A stretch of DNA of 64,000 bases, taken from contig NZ_JAALXT010000004.1 of the NCBI RefSeq assembly GCF_011634775.1, forward strand, positions 620,001 through 684,000, read 5' to 3'. The notes under the pieces are model-generated. The model did not search any database and was not told where the DNA came from. It was given only the letters and a program-made list of their open reading frames with translations. The translations under genes and the position numbers were made by a program. Of the stretch, positions 35,793-44,182 are shown piece by piece (the stretch's first letter is position 1; the number at the start of each line of letters is the position of its first letter). The DNA is from Thalassoroseus pseudoceratinae. GTDB lineage: Bacteria > Planctomycetota > Planctomycetia > Planctomycetales > Planctomycetaceae.

Positions 35793-35837
35793 GTGTTTTT
35801 TGTTGGCGAAGGCCCTATTGAATAGTACAGGTTGCGG

Positions 35838-36296
35838 CTATTGCTCCGAACGGTTCGAACGCAAGTAGTCGAGAACGATTTGATTTGGCTCTCGGCTTCG
35901 CCAATGACTATCTGTGCCATCAGCGAGTGTGATGACTCGAAAGCGTGCAGTCTCAGCGTCTTTTGACTGTGCCAACAATTGTACTGGATCAACCTGCCAA
36001 TTAACTTCGGTGCGGGTCGACAATTCGGCGAACGACCAGGACTGTCCCGAACGCTCAATACATATTTGATAGTCGTCCCTGAGATCTTCCCAGCCCTGCG
36101 GCCACTGATTGTTGTTGGATTTCATGTGTTCAACGACCATGTTGGCGACCCACCAGACCGCGTACGAATTGCGAACACCTTGGTCGAGGCGGTGGAGATA
36201 ATATCCGGCAGCGAGAATAAGGGCGGCGGTGACTAAGCAGCCAATTAGTAGCGTTGAGCGCTTCGTATTTCCAGATTTCGGGTCTGCAATTGACAT
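35838..36296 (-). CDS. Hypothetical membrane-anchored protein
   Basis: The chosen start is ATG 36296 (MSIADPKSGNTKR). The open frame runs 36 codons further upstream, but that part translates a palindromic repeat at 36336-36366. The 152-residue protein has one N-terminal transmembrane helix (about 15-34, TLLIGCLVTAALILAAGYYL) and a soluble domain. The soluble part contains NNNQWPQGWEDLRDDYQI, FAELSTRTEVNW and FRVITLADGTDSHWRSREPN, which gives a periplasmic or pilin-like look. I cannot name a family. Confidence 0.65.
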   Translation of the reverse strand: MSIADPKSGNTKRSTLLIGCLVTAALILAAGYYLHRLDQGVRNSYAVWWVANMVVEHMKSNNNQWPQGWEDLRDDYQICIERSGQSWSFAELSTRTEVNWQVDPVQLLAQSKDAETARFRVITLADGTDSHWRSREPNQIVLDYLRSNRSEQ

Positions 36297-36335
36297 GACT
36301 CCGGTCTTTACCAGCGAACGACTAAGGTCACCCAG

Positions 36336-36661
36336 CGGGTGCCACTGCTGGCTCGTCCAGCAGTGCGAGTATAGAGTGAATGACAACAGCCGTGTCTGCC
36401 CCAATGCAGGCCCGGCTTCTCTTCGTTTCTAGTTCCGCTGACAGTGAGCGATTTAATACGAAGTTACAGGGTGACGCTCCGTTAGTCCTGCTTATGGTGC
36501 TACCCTTGGGGCAACGATCTCGAAGCGGACTAGATCACTCGCCGCGCGGGATGCCATGCTCATCGTCTGCCTTGAGCATGCTTCAAACCACAAACACCTG
36601 CCGGTCGCCAGATAACTTTGCCCCCCCAAAGCACTGCTGGACGAGCCAGCAGTGGCACCCG
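36336..36661. mobile_element. MITE/REPIN-like 326-bp unit with 31-nt inverted ends
   Basis: The 31 nt at 36336-36366 recur as an exact inverse complement at 36631-36661. Each end itself folds into a hairpin (CACTGCTGG, 5-nt loop, CCAGCAGTG). Between them is a further perfect stem, CATGCTCA/TGAGCATG, around 36556-36581. No transposase is present. The unit fills most of the gap between two minus-strand genes, its right end lying 10 bp from the stop at 36672. I see no target-site duplication. It is more likely a non-autonomous repeat unit than a full element. Confidence 0.65.
36530..36549. repeat. 20-nt direct repeat matching the 3' end of gpsA
   Basis: CTAGATCACTCGCCGCGCGG here is identical to 37347-37366, which carries the last codons and stop of gpsA. 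The copies are 817 bp apart and bracket the 36672-37322 gene. A chance 20-nt identity in 64 kb is unlikely. Confidence 0.8.
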
Positions 36662-36671
36662 GCGTTTCGCT

Positions 36672-37322
36672 CTACGAGAGCTGAATTCGCCGTATCGCAT
36701 CAGTGATCAACTCACGGGCTTCTTTGTTACAGTAGTTAGGATAGGTTCGATTAGCGGCAGCGCGAAGTGACGGTAACGCATCGCTAGCGATCGGCCCCAG
36801 GAGGCCTAATGCCTCGACAACCACAGTTGGATCTTGGATTTCAGAATTATCCAATAGTCGAATCATTAACGGGATGAAGAAAGAAATATTATCGCCTGGG
36901 CCAAAATCAATCACGTATTGCGCATATCGTTCAACTTCGATGTAAGGTGGACAACCACGGAGCAGTCCCAAAGCAGTTCGTTCAAAAACATCAATCCATG
37001 TTTCGAGTCGTCTTGTGTCGTCTGGCGTAATGAGGTTGTTGCGTTGAAGCATGCCGTCGGGGTGGATTCCCCAAAAACGCATTGATGACGAAGTTGACCA
37101 AAGCGATTCGATAAGTGGTCGGTCGACCATCTCTGCATTGTGAATACGTTCGCCGACAACGAGCAGTGCTTCCATGACAACATGGAAATTGCCCTCGATC
37201 AAACCACGATACGGGCGAAGCATCCCGCAAAAACCCGTATCCAAAAAGATCGGTTCTCCGGCCTGATCGAAAAAACCAGAGCCGTGCACCAATAGTAAAT
37301 GTCTGGCTTCGTCATAGTTCAT
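36672..37322 (-). CDS. Hypothetical protein with possible HEAT-like C-terminus
   Basis: ATG 37322 is chosen over a TTG six codons upstream. The 216-residue protein is soluble. The N-terminal half contains MLRPYRGLIEGNFHVVMEALLVVGERIHN. The C-terminal part has a helical-repeat look (DPTVVVEALGLLGPIASDALPSLRAAANR, the form of a HEAT repeat), ending KEARELITDAIRRIQLS. It lies 29 bp downstream of gpsA on the same strand and is bracketed by the 20-nt direct repeat. Function unknown. Confidence 0.65.
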   Translation of the reverse strand: MNYDEARHLLLVHGSGFFDQAGEPIFLDTGFCGMLRPYRGLIEGNFHVVMEALLVVGERIHNAEMVDRPLIESLWSTSSSMRFWGIHPDGMLQRNNLITPDDTRRLETWIDVFERTALGLLRGCPPYIEVERYAQYVIDFGPGDNISFFIPLMIRLLDNSEIQDPTVVVEALGLLGPIASDALPSLRAAANRTYPNYCNKEARELITDAIRRIQLS

Positions 37323-37346
37323 TGGTGTGTGAGTTTGCAAAGTTAG

Positions 37347-37366
37347 CTAGATCACTCGCCGCGCGG
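37347..37366. repeat. 20-nt direct repeat, copy at the gpsA 3' end
   Basis: This copy is identical to 36530-36549 and overlaps the gpsA stop codon (37352-37354), so it is probably the original and the other copy a duplicate. Confidence 0.8.
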
Positions 37367-38347
37367 TGGCCGTAACATCAGCGTGTCGGTGCCCTCCTCC
37401 GGCGATTTGTTGTCGAAGAGGACGCGGTAGACTTCGGTGGTGATGGGCATGTCGATGCCGCGTTGTTCGGCGAGTTCGAAGACGCTACGGGTGGTCGTCA
37501 CGCCTTCGGCGACGGCGTCCATGCTTTCGAGGATTTGATCGAGCGTTTCACCTTTGCCGAGACGTTCGCCAACTTTGCGGTTGCGGCTGTAGGGACTGAT
37601 GCACGTGGTGATCAAATCGCCGATGCCGGCCAGTCCGGAGAACGTACTCGCTTCCGCACCGAGGGCGACACCGAAGCGGGTCATTTCGACCAAGCCGCGG
37701 GTGAGGAGTGCACTCTTGGCGTTGTCTCCGTAGCCGAGACCGTCGCAAATCCCGGCGGCGATCGCGATGACATTCTTCAATGCCCCGGCGAGTTCCACGC
37801 CGACGATGTCGGAGTTCGTGTAAACGCGGAAACGATCGGTGCTGAAGATTTCCTGCACGCGTTTGGCGAGTGTCACATCGCCACTCGCAGCCACGACGGT
37901 CGCGGGTAGACGACGGGCAATTTCCTCGGCATGACTTGGGCCACCGAGCGTCACGACCGGACGGCTGCCGAGCACATCCTCGATGACTTCACTCGGTCGC
38001 ATGAAGGTTTGGTTCTCGAGCCCTTTGATCACACTGACCACCGATCGGTTGCCGGTGAGGTGCGGTTTGAGACCTTCGAGTGCTTGCCGAAGGAACTTCG
38101 TGGGGATCGCGATGACGAGAAAGTCCGCATCGGCAACGGCGGCGTCGATATCACTGGTGATTTCGACGGAGTCCGGAATCGGCACTCCCGGTAGCAGGCG
38201 ACGATTCTCACGATGCGTCCGCATGTCGGCGGCTCGGTCGGCATTCCTCGCCCACAAGGAAACGCGTTGATTGGGGTTTTCGGTCAGCAATGTGCAACAA
38301 GCCGTCGCCATTGCTCCGCCGCCAAGAAGGGCAATTTTTGTCGTCAT
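37352..38347 (-). CDS. gpsA: Glycerol-3-phosphate dehydrogenase [NAD(P)+]
   Basis: GpsA reduces dihydroxyacetone phosphate to sn-glycerol 3-phosphate for phospholipid synthesis. The 331-residue length is standard. The Rossmann loop IALLGGGAMATACC is at the N-terminus. NRSVVSVIKGLENQTFMRPSEVI, GGPSHAEEIA and VELAGALKNVIAIAAGICDGLGYGDN carry the catalytic Lys and substrate-binding residues, and GLAGIGDLITTC and SRNRKVGERLGKGE follow. Start is ATG 38347. The gene downstream on the same strand (36672-37322) may be co-transcribed. Confidence 0.96.
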   Translation of the reverse strand: MTTKIALLGGGAMATACCTLLTENPNQRVSLWARNADRAADMRTHRENRRLLPGVPIPDSVEITSDIDAAVADADFLVIAIPTKFLRQALEGLKPHLTGNRSVVSVIKGLENQTFMRPSEVIEDVLGSRPVVTLGGPSHAEEIARRLPATVVAASGDVTLAKRVQEIFSTDRFRVYTNSDIVGVELAGALKNVIAIAAGICDGLGYGDNAKSALLTRGLVEMTRFGVALGAEASTFSGLAGIGDLITTCISPYSRNRKVGERLGKGETLDQILESMDAVAEGVTTTRSVFELAEQRGIDMPITTEVYRVLFDNKSPEEGTDTLMLRPPRGE

Positions 38348-38600
38348 GGGTGTCCGCTTGTCCGGCTGGCGAAAGATAAAAGCCGCTTGAATAGGAATGT
38401 CCCGAAGTGTTTTTCCGACATTGATTCAGAAAAAACATTTGCGAGCATCGGATTCTGGACCTAGGTTCTTGCATGGCCCACTCTCGACCGTATCACGGTC
38501 TTCTGTGTCTGCGGTGAGAACAACCTCAACTGTGCGTCGACGCACCTCCGCGAGACAGAACCCGTTACGGTTCAATGTGAACCGCTCTAGGAGTAGTTTA

Positions 38601-38834
38601 ATGAATACCGTGACCGAGCAGAAGTCAACGTCGTTTGTCGATCGTCGTGAAAACCGCGATTCCAATTATTCCGGCCCGAACCGCCGACAATTTCGAGACT
38701 CGCATGACACGCTGCGTCCTGAGGTCCGAGAACTCGCCGAAGCAGTCGATGAATACAAGGCTGTGAACCGCCGACGGTTCATCACGTATGAAGAATTGCT
38801 GAGCGTGATCGAACGTCTTGGCTATCACAAGTAG
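38601..38834 (+). CDS. Small basic hypothetical protein, 77 residues
   Basis: ATG 38601 is supported by AGGAG at 38589-38593; the frame is open upstream to 38397 but without a start signal. The protein is hydrophilic and Arg-rich (VDRRENRDSNYSGPNRRQF), with a helical C-terminus (LRPEVRELAEAVDEYKAVNRRRFITYEELLSVI). Planctomycetes have many such short conserved proteins; this one is not named. It is 165 bp upstream of csrA on the same strand. Confidence 0.7.
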   Translation: MNTVTEQKSTSFVDRRENRDSNYSGPNRRQFRDSHDTLRPEVRELAEAVDEYKAVNRRRFITYEELLSVIERLGYHK

Positions 38835-38999
38835 AAATGCTCGCAATCGGACAAATCTCGCCAATTGAAGAGAATTCTTCAGTCGACATTTGGCCGACGA
38901 GCGCTACCATACCTGGTCGAATGAAGAATTCGTCAACCGAATACGTTTTCACTGGAAGGCGATCAGGATCGGTAGCGTTACTCTGAAAGGAATCAGATG

Positions 39000-39188
39000 A
39001 TGTTGGTACTCACACGGAAAGTGGGCGAGCAAATCCAGATTGGTGAGGAAATTCAACTCACCATTACGCAGATCAAGGGCGATCGAATCCGCTTGGGGAT
39101 TGCGGCTCCACGGGAAGTCTCTGTGGTTCGACGCGAGTTGCATTCTCCAGACGAGGCAACCGACTTTGCGACGGTTGGCCCGGAGTAA
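39000..39188 (+). CDS. csrA: Carbon storage regulator CsrA
   Basis: CsrA is a dimeric RNA-binding protein that blocks or stabilises mRNAs at GGA motifs. The 62-residue protein begins MLVLTRKVGEQIQIGEEIQL and continues RIRLGIAAPREVSVVRREL, with the family's RNA-binding Leu4-Arg7 region and the Arg of VVRRE visible. ATG at 39000 is preferred over an adjacent ATG at 38997 by comparison with the family; AAGGA is at 38987-38991. The antagonist FliW is not nearby. Its 3' half overlaps the convergent hydrolase gene by 116 bp. Confidence 0.95.
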   Translation: MLVLTRKVGEQIQIGEEIQLTITQIKGDRIRLGIAAPREVSVVRRELHSPDEATDFATVGPE

Positions 39189-41604
39189 TCACGGGAACGA
39201 CAACCCGTTTCGGTGGAGCGGGCGTGCTTGGCATCGGTTGAGTTGACGCTGGCAACGGATTTTCTTGCCTTCGCCCCGGTACGATAGTTGGCCAAACTCT
39301 TGGTGACGTCGACGGCTCCACCTGTTCGGTTCTTGGCTGAGTCGCTGACTGTGTTCGCGATGACCACACCCCTTGCGGTGGTGACGTGGAATCCTCCTGC
39401 GGGATGGCATCTCGTAACTGCGAACCTGACTTCCCTTGGGACTCCCACTGCGTGATGGAGTCCTCGAACGATTGCGGCGTTGAATCCGGGACGGCAGCGA
39501 ACTGCGGTGGCGGAATCGTGCGAGCCGGTCGAATTTCCTGCGGAGCTTGTTGCCATACCACACGGGATGGCGTTCGCGAATGCTGCGGCAATGGCGTGGA
39601 TGTCGAGCTTCCCACGCCGCTCGGTGGCGTCATGATTGTCGGCCGCGGAGTCAACTCCTCGTGATCCAACAGTTGGATCGGTGAACGACGGCTGGCGGTT
39701 TCCGCGAGATGCTCTCGTAAGATCCGTCGAAGTTCGAGAATTGTCCTGGGATGTCGATGGACCTTACTGTGATCCGCTTGCACGACGATCTCGGATGCCA
39801 CATCCTCACGGTGAGCACTCAAATATGCGACGACGCCATCGCTGTTCTGTTCAAGCGGCCGATCTTTGTGTTTCACCCCAACCACGTTGTGGTAGATCAC
39901 GCCTGGCGGTTTTGGCGTGCTGTGCATGACTTGGAGGATCGGTGAATCCGGTGAGAGCGAATCGATGCTGGTCGATCCTCCCAACGGACCGTGGTGCCGA
40001 AACGCACGCGGATTGAGCGTGAGCAACTCTTGTGTGGTCTGCAACGTAAATTTCGGAATAGCAATGAGCCGTTTGGCCAACCATTTCGTAAACGAATTGG
40101 CGTATTCGCTGCCCTGGTGCGGACTAGCAATCGTCACTACACGCCGCACCGCCGAGTCCCCGTCAAAGTAATAGAGCCGCTGAAGATCGCGTTTGACCTC
40201 ATCCGAGGCACTCACCTGAGCCAACGGCGTATTGCTGACGGCAGCCCAATAATTGTCCTGACTGTCGTAAGTGATCAGTCGAGAAATCAGCCCACCCATA
40301 CTGTGACCGACGACAACCATCTCATCGAGTTGATTGTCCGGATCGCGACTTCCAAAAGTCAGACGAACCTCCGCCAGATCCTCTCGCAAGTCCGCCGCGG
40401 ATTTCCAGAATGGTTCGGCAGTCGGGTACAAATAGAACCAAAACTGATAGTTTTCCCGCAAAATGGGATCGTTGCGTAGGTCGTTGAAGGCTTCCATCCA
40501 GGTCATTGGGCTCGACCACAGACCGTGCACCATCAGCACCGGAATTTTCCCCGGCTGATACGGTTGTACCATATACAACCCGGCCACTTTGCGAATCTTC
40601 TCCGGCCGAAGCAAACCGAAGGTCTCTACCTGATGGACCTCGGGATTGTCGAGCAAATACGCCAAGGGCGTACTGACATCCGATTCGATCGGCACCGCAC
40701 GGTCGGCAACCCGCACTTGTTGAATTTCCAGCGGGTCGTAAAGTTCGACCGTGACTCTCAACCGATCGTTCCCGGTCGCAGATTCCTGCTGTTCCAACCG
40801 AAGAAAAGCCGTCACCGGGAAGCTAAACCCTTTGGCGTAATACTTTTCTACCTCCGGACGATGCACACCCGATCGCCGAATCGCGATCAACGGAACTCCA
40901 AGACCACTCTGCCGATGATGGTTCGCCAACCGTTTCAGGTTGTAGTCCGAGACGAACTGAAACGACTCGAAATCGTCGGCTTGCCAATTAAAACCGCGTG
41001 GTTCGATCGAAACATCAATCGTTCGCCCACAGCTTTCGATGCTGTATTGAGTTCCCGGCGTGAACCGACCGCGGGACTGTGCAATCCGCAAGCACTTTTC
41101 CAAAGCCGTGTTGTAGACAACACTTGCGCCACGGAACTGCGGATCGTATGGGTTGCGTCCGTTGTCCAGACGTGGATCGAAGAGATACCCATACGCGAAC
41201 GCCACCGCATTCATGTAGAAGTCGGCTGCTTGGTCGGGGTTGAGCAACTCCGCTTTGGCGGCAGCGACGTAACTCAATTCAGCCAAAGCATATGCAGTTT
41301 CCGGGGTTGGTTCGGTATCGTGGAATTTCGATAACGCTTCGATCGTTCCCCCGATATCGCGTCCCCCATCCGGTGGCAACGCATACCGTCGCAACACCGA
41401 AACGGTTCGCTTGCTCGGTTTCGGACCACCACGTGCATAGAGATTCAACGTATCTGCAAGCGGATTCCGGGGTTCGGACCGCAACTCAACGAAACGATCC
41501 GACGCGCACCCAGTCAGTAGATGGACCCCGAGCCAACCGATCACGAGGGCAATCATTTGCCGACGGATCGCCGCATTCACAGAGCATCTCGCTGAACCGC
41601 TCAT
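39073..41604 (-). CDS. Lipoprotein alpha/beta hydrolase (lipase/esterase-like)
   Basis: This protein of about 843 residues has a lipoprotein signal (lipobox LLTGC, Cys33). A helical N-terminal part is followed by an alpha/beta-hydrolase domain with the oxyanion region KIPVLMVHGLWSSPMTWMEA and nucleophile elbow VVVGHSMGGLISRL (Ser435), then a catalytic-His candidate (QADHSKVHRHP). The last about 170 residues are Pro/Ser/Thr-rich, low complexity and probably a linker; they are encoded opposite csrA. ATG 41604 is chosen over GTG 41613. It is probably anchored in the outer or inner membrane facing the periplasm. Its substrate is unknown. Confidence 0.88.
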   Translation of the reverse strand: MSGSARCSVNAAIRRQMIALVIGWLGVHLLTGCASDRFVELRSEPRNPLADTLNLYARGGPKPSKRTVSVLRRYALPPDGGRDIGGTIEALSKFHDTEPTPETAYALAELSYVAAAKAELLNPDQAADFYMNAVAFAYGYLFDPRLDNGRNPYDPQFRGASVVYNTALEKCLRIAQSRGRFTPGTQYSIESCGRTIDVSIEPRGFNWQADDFESFQFVSDYNLKRLANHHRQSGLGVPLIAIRRSGVHRPEVEKYYAKGFSFPVTAFLRLEQQESATGNDRLRVTVELYDPLEIQQVRVADRAVPIESDVSTPLAYLLDNPEVHQVETFGLLRPEKIRKVAGLYMVQPYQPGKIPVLMVHGLWSSPMTWMEAFNDLRNDPILRENYQFWFYLYPTAEPFWKSAADLREDLAEVRLTFGSRDPDNQLDEMVVVGHSMGGLISRLITYDSQDNYWAAVSNTPLAQVSASDEVKRDLQRLYYFDGDSAVRRVVTIASPHQGSEYANSFTKWLAKRLIAIPKFTLQTTQELLTLNPRAFRHHGPLGGSTSIDSLSPDSPILQVMHSTPKPPGVIYHNVVGVKHKDRPLEQNSDGVVAYLSAHREDVASEIVVQADHSKVHRHPRTILELRRILREHLAETASRRSPIQLLDHEELTPRPTIMTPPSGVGSSTSTPLPQHSRTPSRVVWQQAPQEIRPARTIPPPQFAAVPDSTPQSFEDSITQWESQGKSGSQLRDAIPQEDSTSPPQGVWSSRTQSATQPRTEQVEPSTSPRVWPTIVPGRRQENPLPASTQPMPSTPAPPKRVVVPVITPGQPSQSRLPRLENATRVEPQRLPVEPQSPSGFDRP

Positions 41605-41613
41605 GTGGCACAC

Positions 41614-41982
41614 GAGAAAAAAGGAGTCCGAAGAGTGGGATTGGTGGTTATATCAATGGTAAGATCAAAGCAGGTGATATCAGCAGAATGGGTGGGAAGG
41701 ATACGTATTTCCGAAACCGCGTCAATGTCAGCCGAACGGAGTCAGTCGGAACCACCATGCTCGCCGAAGCCTGCGACAACCTTGCGAATAAGCCAAGTGT
41801 CGGGTTCGTATGCGAAAACGATGATTGGTCGAAATGGCGGCTTTTTTTCACTCTCAGGGCAACATCGGTGGAAAATAGTTGTCAAACGCCGACCCAGACG
41901 TTTAACGTAGTACGTTGACTAAACGCGACACGTCCCGACCGGAATACCGAACGGCGGCCGCATGATTGACGAGGGAAATCGC
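41614..41982. other. Intergenic region, 369 bp, divergent
   Basis: It separates the hydrolase gene and the protease gene, which diverge. No open frame with coding character and no clear hairpin are seen. Promoters of both genes are expected here. Confidence 0.4.
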
Positions 41983-42987
41983 ATGTTCCGAACTCTACTG
42001 GTTTTCGCAGTTGCATTTGCAACCCGATTTCCACTCGCCCCACACGACTCCGACGCGCTCCGTGCCGAAGAAGTCGTGACGGCTTACCGGAAGTTACTGC
42101 CGGAATCCATCAACGACCTGCGTGACTTGGAAAAAGCCGTTCGGAAAGTCACCAAACGTGTCATCAAAAGCACGGTGGGCGTTCAAGTCGGTCCATCTCA
42201 AGGCAGCGGAGTGATCGTCAGTGAAGACGGCTATGTCCTGACGGCGGCTCATGTGGTTGGCGGAAGCAGTCGATCGGTGGTCATCACCCTTTCGGACGGT
42301 CGAGAGGTCAAAGGGACGTCGCTGGGTTTGAACGCCAAGAGCGACACCGCACTTGTGAAAATCAATGAATCTGGCACATGGCCGGCCGTTAAAATGGCCG
42401 AATCGAACGATGTGCGAGTTGGCGATTGGTGCTTGTCTCTAGGACATCCCGGTGGATACCAAGAGGACCGGCCTCCAGTGTTACGGGTGGGACGCGTCCT
42501 GCTGAAGTATCGCCAGGTGCTGCAAACCGATTGCACGCTCATCGGTGGTGACTCCGGCGGCCCGCTGTTCGATCTCAACGGCGAAGTGATTGGAATTCAT
42601 AGCCGAATCGGGGAACGAACAAGCTGGAACTTTCACGTCCCCGTCGAATTGTATCGAGAAAATTGGGACCGGCTCGTCGTCGGGCGACCGTTTGATTTGG
42701 CTGAGGAATCCCTCGAAGTGGCTTACCTCGGAGTCGGCGGCGACGATCACCAGCAAGGCGTGCTGCTCACCGTCATCGGTGCCGACACCCCAGCCGAAGC
42801 CGCCGGGCTGAAAGAAGGCGACATCATCGTAAGTGTCGACGGAAACGCCGTCACTGGTTTCAACAATTTGGCTCGGCGAATACGGCGTTATCAACCCAAC
42901 GACAAGGTTGTGCTCGAAATCATTCGAGACGACGAAAAGCGTAATCTGACGGTGAAATTGGTGGGTCGTCGAGTGACTGCCGAATGA
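41983..42987 (+). CDS. Trypsin-like serine protease with PDZ domain (HtrA family)
   Basis: This protein of 334 residues starts at ATG 41983, supported by GAGGG 7 nt upstream; ATG 41962 is the alternative. A signal peptide-like start is followed by a chymotrypsin-fold protease. Its triad is intact: His90 (TAAHVV), Asp121 (KSDTALVK) and Ser191 (GGDSGGPLFD). One C-terminal PDZ domain (GVLLTVIGADTPAEAAGLKEGD; IVSVDGNAVTGFNNLA) follows. HtrA proteases degrade or refold damaged periplasmic proteins. The paralogue downstream starts 80 bp after its stop, so the two probably form one operon. Confidence 0.93.
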   Translation: MFRTLLVFAVAFATRFPLAPHDSDALRAEEVVTAYRKLLPESINDLRDLEKAVRKVTKRVIKSTVGVQVGPSQGSGVIVSEDGYVLTAAHVVGGSSRSVVITLSDGREVKGTSLGLNAKSDTALVKINESGTWPAVKMAESNDVRVGDWCLSLGHPGGYQEDRPPVLRVGRVLLKYRQVLQTDCTLIGGDSGGPLFDLNGEVIGIHSRIGERTSWNFHVPVELYRENWDRLVVGRPFDLAEESLEVAYLGVGGDDHQQGVLLTVIGADTPAEAAGLKEGDIIVSVDGNAVTGFNNLARRIRRYQPNDKVVLEIIRDDEKRNLTVKLVGRRVTAE

Positions 42988-43067
42988 CCCATTCGAGTGT
43001 CTCCACTCGTCGTTCAATAATTTTCAAGCTGGAAACAAACCGAGACGGTTCAACCTGGAATAAGCAT

Positions 43068-44159
43068 ATGGGAACTCAGACCGGTCATTACACTTCTCCT
43101 TTCCGTCGGCTATTGCAATCGTGCTTGTTACTCGCCGGGTTGTGTCTTTGCCCGACTCTAGGGTCGGCGGAAGAAGCGTTGCGGCCGGCGTTCTACAAGA
43201 ATGCTCCCGCCTTTCGCAGTGCGTTCAGCCGGGTGGTGGCAGACGTCAACACATCGGTCGTTCGGGTGATTTCCGATGAACGTCAACGGGCGTTGGGAAC
43301 CATCGTGGATGCCAGCGGGTACATCCTCACGAAAGCCAGCGAGTTGCGTGGGGATATTGAAGTCGAACTCCGCAATGGGAAAACCTATGCCGCTGATTTG
43401 GTTGGTATCGAAGAAGACTACGATCTAGCGATGCTCAAGATCACCGCCGATAACTTATCAGCCGTGAGTTGGGCCGCCGAAGAAACTATTGAGGCGGGTC
43501 AGTGGTTCGTCAGTCCGGGAATGGATGATTCGCCATCATCGATTGGTGTCGTCAGCGTTCCCCTCCGCAAGCTACCGCCCGCACGAGGCATCTTAGGAAT
43601 CGGCATTGAAAACACGCCGGACGGGACCACGCAAATCACCACCATTTATCCGAACAGCGGTGCCGAACGGGCCGGGCTGCGGGTTGGGGATGTCGTTTCG
43701 CGGGTGGCTGGCAAATCGATTCGCTCTGCCGATGCCCTGGCAACGGAAATCGGTAGCCACCGGCCTGGCGAGATCATCGACTTGGAAGTCACTCGGAATG
43801 AGAAGTCACTCACCATCCGCGCGAGATTGGGACAAGCCGAGCCACGAATGTTGTTCGATCGGCAGCGTTTCCAAAACCGAATGGGTGGCAAACTGAGCCG
43901 ACGTCGCACGGGATTCCCCACCGTCATTCAGCATGACTCGGTACTGGACCCGCAAGAATGTGGCGGACCGGTTTTGGATATTTCGGGAAATGTGATCGGC
44001 TTGAATATTGCCCGTGCCGGCCGCATTGAATCCTACAGCGTTCCCGCGAGTATCGTACTCAGCTTGCTCGACGACCTGAAATCCGGCAAGCTCCGACCAG
44101 AGACGCCGGATGAACAACTCGTTTCCGAGAAAGCCGACCCGATTGACGACGTCAAATAA
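43068..44159 (+). CDS. HtrA-like pseudoprotease with an internal PDZ domain
   Basis: ATG 43068 is chosen because a signal peptide follows it (RRLLQSCLLLAGLCLC); the frame is open to 42984, overlapping the previous stop as ATGA. The 363-residue protein is homologous to its neighbour but the catalytic His is Ser91 (GYILTKASEL replaces GYVLTAAHVV), Asp119 is kept (YDLAMLK), and the catalytic Ser is Cys298 (QECGGPVLD replaces GDSGGPLFD). The PDZ domain (about 174-255, IYPNSGAERAGLRVGD) sits before that second motif, splitting the protease fold. Proteolysis is not expected; a regulatory or binding role is inferred. Confidence 0.88.
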   Translation: MGTQTGHYTSPFRRLLQSCLLLAGLCLCPTLGSAEEALRPAFYKNAPAFRSAFSRVVADVNTSVVRVISDERQRALGTIVDASGYILTKASELRGDIEVELRNGKTYAADLVGIEEDYDLAMLKITADNLSAVSWAAEETIEAGQWFVSPGMDDSPSSIGVVSVPLRKLPPARGILGIGIENTPDGTTQITTIYPNSGAERAGLRVGDVVSRVAGKSIRSADALATEIGSHRPGEIIDLEVTRNEKSLTIRARLGQAEPRMLFDRQRFQNRMGGKLSRRRTGFPTVIQHDSVLDPQECGGPVLDISGNVIGLNIARAGRIESYSVPASIVLSLLDDLKSGKLRPETPDEQLVSEKADPIDDVK

Positions 44160-44182
44160 GGGGCAGCAGTGGAAACGGGTTT

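Noticed and set aside
36380-36706. A 108-residue plus frame across the 326-bp inverted-repeat unit
   Set aside because: It translates the hairpin repeat itself (CWTSQQWHP, also seen in the extension of the neighbouring frame), so it is a by-product of the repeat.
41605-41910. Frame of 101 residues in the gap upstream of the protease gene
   Set aside because: It has no motif, no ribosome binding site and a poor composition; treated as noise.
26409-41943. A 13-nt identity CGTCCCGACCGGA upstream of two start codons (26409-26421 and 41931-41943)
   Set aside because: Dozens of 13-nt matches are expected by chance in 64 kb, so this is not evidence of a shared promoter.
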